Assembly (NCBI GenBank): GCA_034437615.1
Contig: DAOTTW010000292.1
Location: 1 to 7,491, forward strand
DNA length: 7,491 bases
Direction: 5' to 3'
From: DAOTTW01 sp034437615
GTDB taxonomy: Bacteria; Chloroflexota; Anaerolineae; Aggregatilineales; Phototrophicaceae
In this document: positions 6,914 to 7,491 of the stretch, in pieces
Layout of the letters: the number at the start of each line of letters is the position of its first letter
Position numbering within the stretch: the first letter of the stretch is position 1
The notes under the pieces: generated by a model
What the model saw: the letters and a program-made list of their open reading frames with translations, nothing else
What the model was told of the DNA's origin: nothing
Database searches by the model: none
Program-made: the position numbers and the translations under genes

Positions 6914-7491
6914 ATGCGCTTTGTGATACTGTTGTTGCTAGCCGGGTTAATTGCAACACCTACTCCGGCTCAGGAACCAACGGCACAGCCCGTCCCAGAG
7001 ATTTCCGCTACCTTCAGCCGTGATGGGGTCGAGCCGGGTGGTACACTTTACGTCAACGTCCTGATACGCAACGCGGCCTTTGTCGGCGGGCTTGAAGCAG
7101 GCTTTGAACTCAGTGAATGCTTGCAAATTATTGGCGAGCGCGAAATGGGCGACTTCATCCCCGGCCCTGGCGAAAGTGGCGTTTTTGCGATGGTGCAGGA
7201 GAACGAAGGCCGCAATTCACGCCTCGGCTTGTCACTCTCAGATCGTAGCGTACTCGGCAACGGCGATGGTCTTTTCTTCCGTGTGCCGATTGAAGCAACG
7301 TGCGATGGTGGTGAAGGCAGCGTCACGCTCACACATGCTGAGGTTTATCAAATTCATGACCCGGAACCGCAGTTCGTGTCTGGTTCAACCTACACACTCA
7401 ATCAGGGCAACCTGCCGATTTCCGGTGCTACAGTTCAGATTGCGCCAGGGTTGGGCAGCGATGACGTGTTAATCGAGGCAGCCGCGCAGGA
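6914..7491 (+). CDS. Secreted cohesin-like domain protein, 3' end cut by the window
   Basis: Open from ATG 6914 to the window edge without a stop: 192 complete codons. AAGG at 6902-6905 with 8-nt spacing supports the start. The signal peptide is MRFVILLLLAGLIATPTPAQ (cleavage near residue 19), then a short Pro/Thr linker. Residues about 28-146 resemble a cohesin beta-sandwich: 'GVEPGGTLYVNVLIRNA' (strand 1, PG-turn), 'GGLEAGFELSECLQII' (cohesin 'GFQF' strand equivalent), and 'LGNGDGLFFRVPIEA' followed by 'SVTLTHAEVY', matching the usual 'GDGVLATITF…L.L.NVEL' ending. Cys 69 and 130 could form a disulfide. From about 150 a second region begins (LPISGATVQIAP). A cohesin of this type would be the natural partner for the dockerin-like modules encoded upstream; this is inference. 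What follows (more cohesins, an anchor, a dockerin) is outside the window. Confidence 0.8.
   Translation, partial: MRFVILLLLAGLIATPTPAQEPTAQPVPEISATFSRDGVEPGGTLYVNVLIRNAAFVGGLEAGFELSECLQIIGEREMGDFIPGPGESGVFAMVQENEGRNSRLGLSLSDRSVLGNGDGLFFRVPIEATCDGGEGSVTLTHAEVYQIHDPEPQFVSGSTYTLNQGNLPISGATVQIAPGLGSDDVLIEAAAQ

Noticed and set aside
29..7491. Cellulosome gene cluster
   Set aside because: Dockerin-like and cohesin-like modules are present, but no glycoside hydrolase, carbohydrate-binding module or S-layer anchor is encoded in this window.

Overview
The window carries a run of five same-strand (+) genes for secreted, modular proteins, with no RNA genes, CRISPR array, transposase or metabolic enzyme. 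Every product begins with a signal peptide cleaved just before a Gln (…SAQ/…PAQ). Moderate-to-high GC, Pro/Thr/Ala linkers (ATPAP, TPTPAQEPTAQP), NHL-type propellers and non-cellulosomal cohesin/dockerin-like modules together suggest an environmental Chloroflexota (Anaerolineae-like) bacterium. That assignment is inference from style; no marker gene is present.

Layout. (1) 29-1849 and 1859-3718 are adjacent paralogues separated by 9 bp. Each has a signal peptide, a six-bladed NHL-like beta-propeller, a cohesin-like beta-sandwich with a Cys pair, a third beta-rich module ending in an H-x-x-C motif, a two-loop dockerin-like Ca-binding domain, and a short tail with one Cys. (2) 3741-3778 is a palindromic repeat between the second paralogue and the next gene. 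(3) 3784-4788 (possible upstream starts at 3706 and 3724) is a secreted protein with two related 'LVPxGW' domains. (4) 4789-5027 is a 239-bp intergenic region with a hairpin at the preceding stop and a good extended -10 promoter. (5) 5028-6778 is a third cohesin/dockerin-like protein, without propeller, split by a one-base frameshift between 5909 and 5945. (6) A rho-independent terminator lies at 6808-6830. (7) 6914 to the window end is the 5' part of another secreted cohesin-like protein.

How the genes may work together. Genes 1-3 are closely spaced and look co-transcribed; gene 4 has its own promoter and terminator; gene 5 is a separate downstream unit. Three products carry C-terminal dockerin-like modules. 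Gene 5, and the middle parts of genes 1, 2 and 4, carry cohesin-like folds. The simplest reading is an extracellular cohesin-dockerin assembly that displays beta-propellers, with no carbohydrate-active enzyme in sight. The pairing itself is inference and untested.
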